Shown piece by piece: positions 63,992-64,000 of a stretch of 64,000 nucleotides of DNA. The position numbers and the translations under genes were made by a program. The stretch comes from Theristus sp. LFF4_11 (taxonomy: Eukaryota; Nematoda; Chromadorea; Monhysterida; Xyalidae), in NCBI GenBank assembly GCA_030248135.1, contig JASANC010003755.1:186001-250000 (forward strand). Reading direction: 5' to 3'. The stretch's first letter is position 1, and every line of letters starts with the position of its first letter. A model generated the notes under the pieces. The model ran no database searches. It had not been told where the DNA came from and saw only the letters and a program-made list of their open reading frames with translations.

Positions 63992-64000
63992 GTAACAATG

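Overview
The window is a stretch of an intron-rich animal genome, most likely a nematode or close relative. This rests on gene content and structure, not on a database match: GT-AG introns of tens to hundreds of bases, a globin with a long N-terminal extension, ligand-gated channels of the short glutamate-receptor-like type, a two-pore K+ channel, and pyrimidine-tract/AG sites just upstream of several start codons that could be spliced-leader acceptors. I rebuilt gene models by hand, joining exons only where donor, acceptor and reading phase agreed. No rRNA, tRNA or CRISPR array was recognised, though no computational scan was possible.

Layout. 0.1-6.8 kb: two minus-strand genes head to tail, a THNSL2-like threonine-synthase-like enzyme followed by an SLC28 nucleoside transporter that runs off the left edge. 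8.1-11.7 kb: a divergent GMC oxidoreductase (+). 13.2-17.4 kb: a DECR1-type 2,4-dienoyl-CoA reductase (-), with one intron holding two hAT-like non-autonomous elements. 14.5-23.3 kb is a repeat block with large inverted copies. 23.8-31.7 kb: UBE2N/Ubc13 (+), whose third intron (6.7 kb) is a nest of transposons and two satellite-like arrays. 33.5-37.3 kb: two tandem BCAP31 genes (+), one short. 37.6-41.1 kb: a two-pore K+ channel (+). 41.2-42.8 kb: an unrecognised acidic/basic-repeat protein (-). 43-44.8 kb: small membrane or secreted reading frames.

45.2-49.9 kb: a complete hybrid-cluster protein (HCP/prismane) gene on the minus strand, 14 exons, every known hybrid-cluster ligand position present, and an N-terminal extension that looks like a mitochondrial presequence. 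This is the most surprising gene here. 51.1-52.2 kb: a LAPTM-like membrane protein (-). 53.2-57.9 kb: two tandem glutamate-receptor-like channel genes (-), the second lacking its 5' half. 58.9-61.8 kb: a secreted protein joining a WAP-like cysteine-rich domain to an MBLAC1-type metallo-beta-lactamase fold (-). 62.6-64.0 kb: a globin (+) that reaches the right edge.

The genes do not form one pathway. Several are mitochondrial or redox-linked (DECR1, HCP, GMC, globin), but co-regulation cannot be claimed from sequence. Mobile DNA is the other theme: fold-back mariner-like elements, MITEs and nested inverted repeats sit mostly inside introns.
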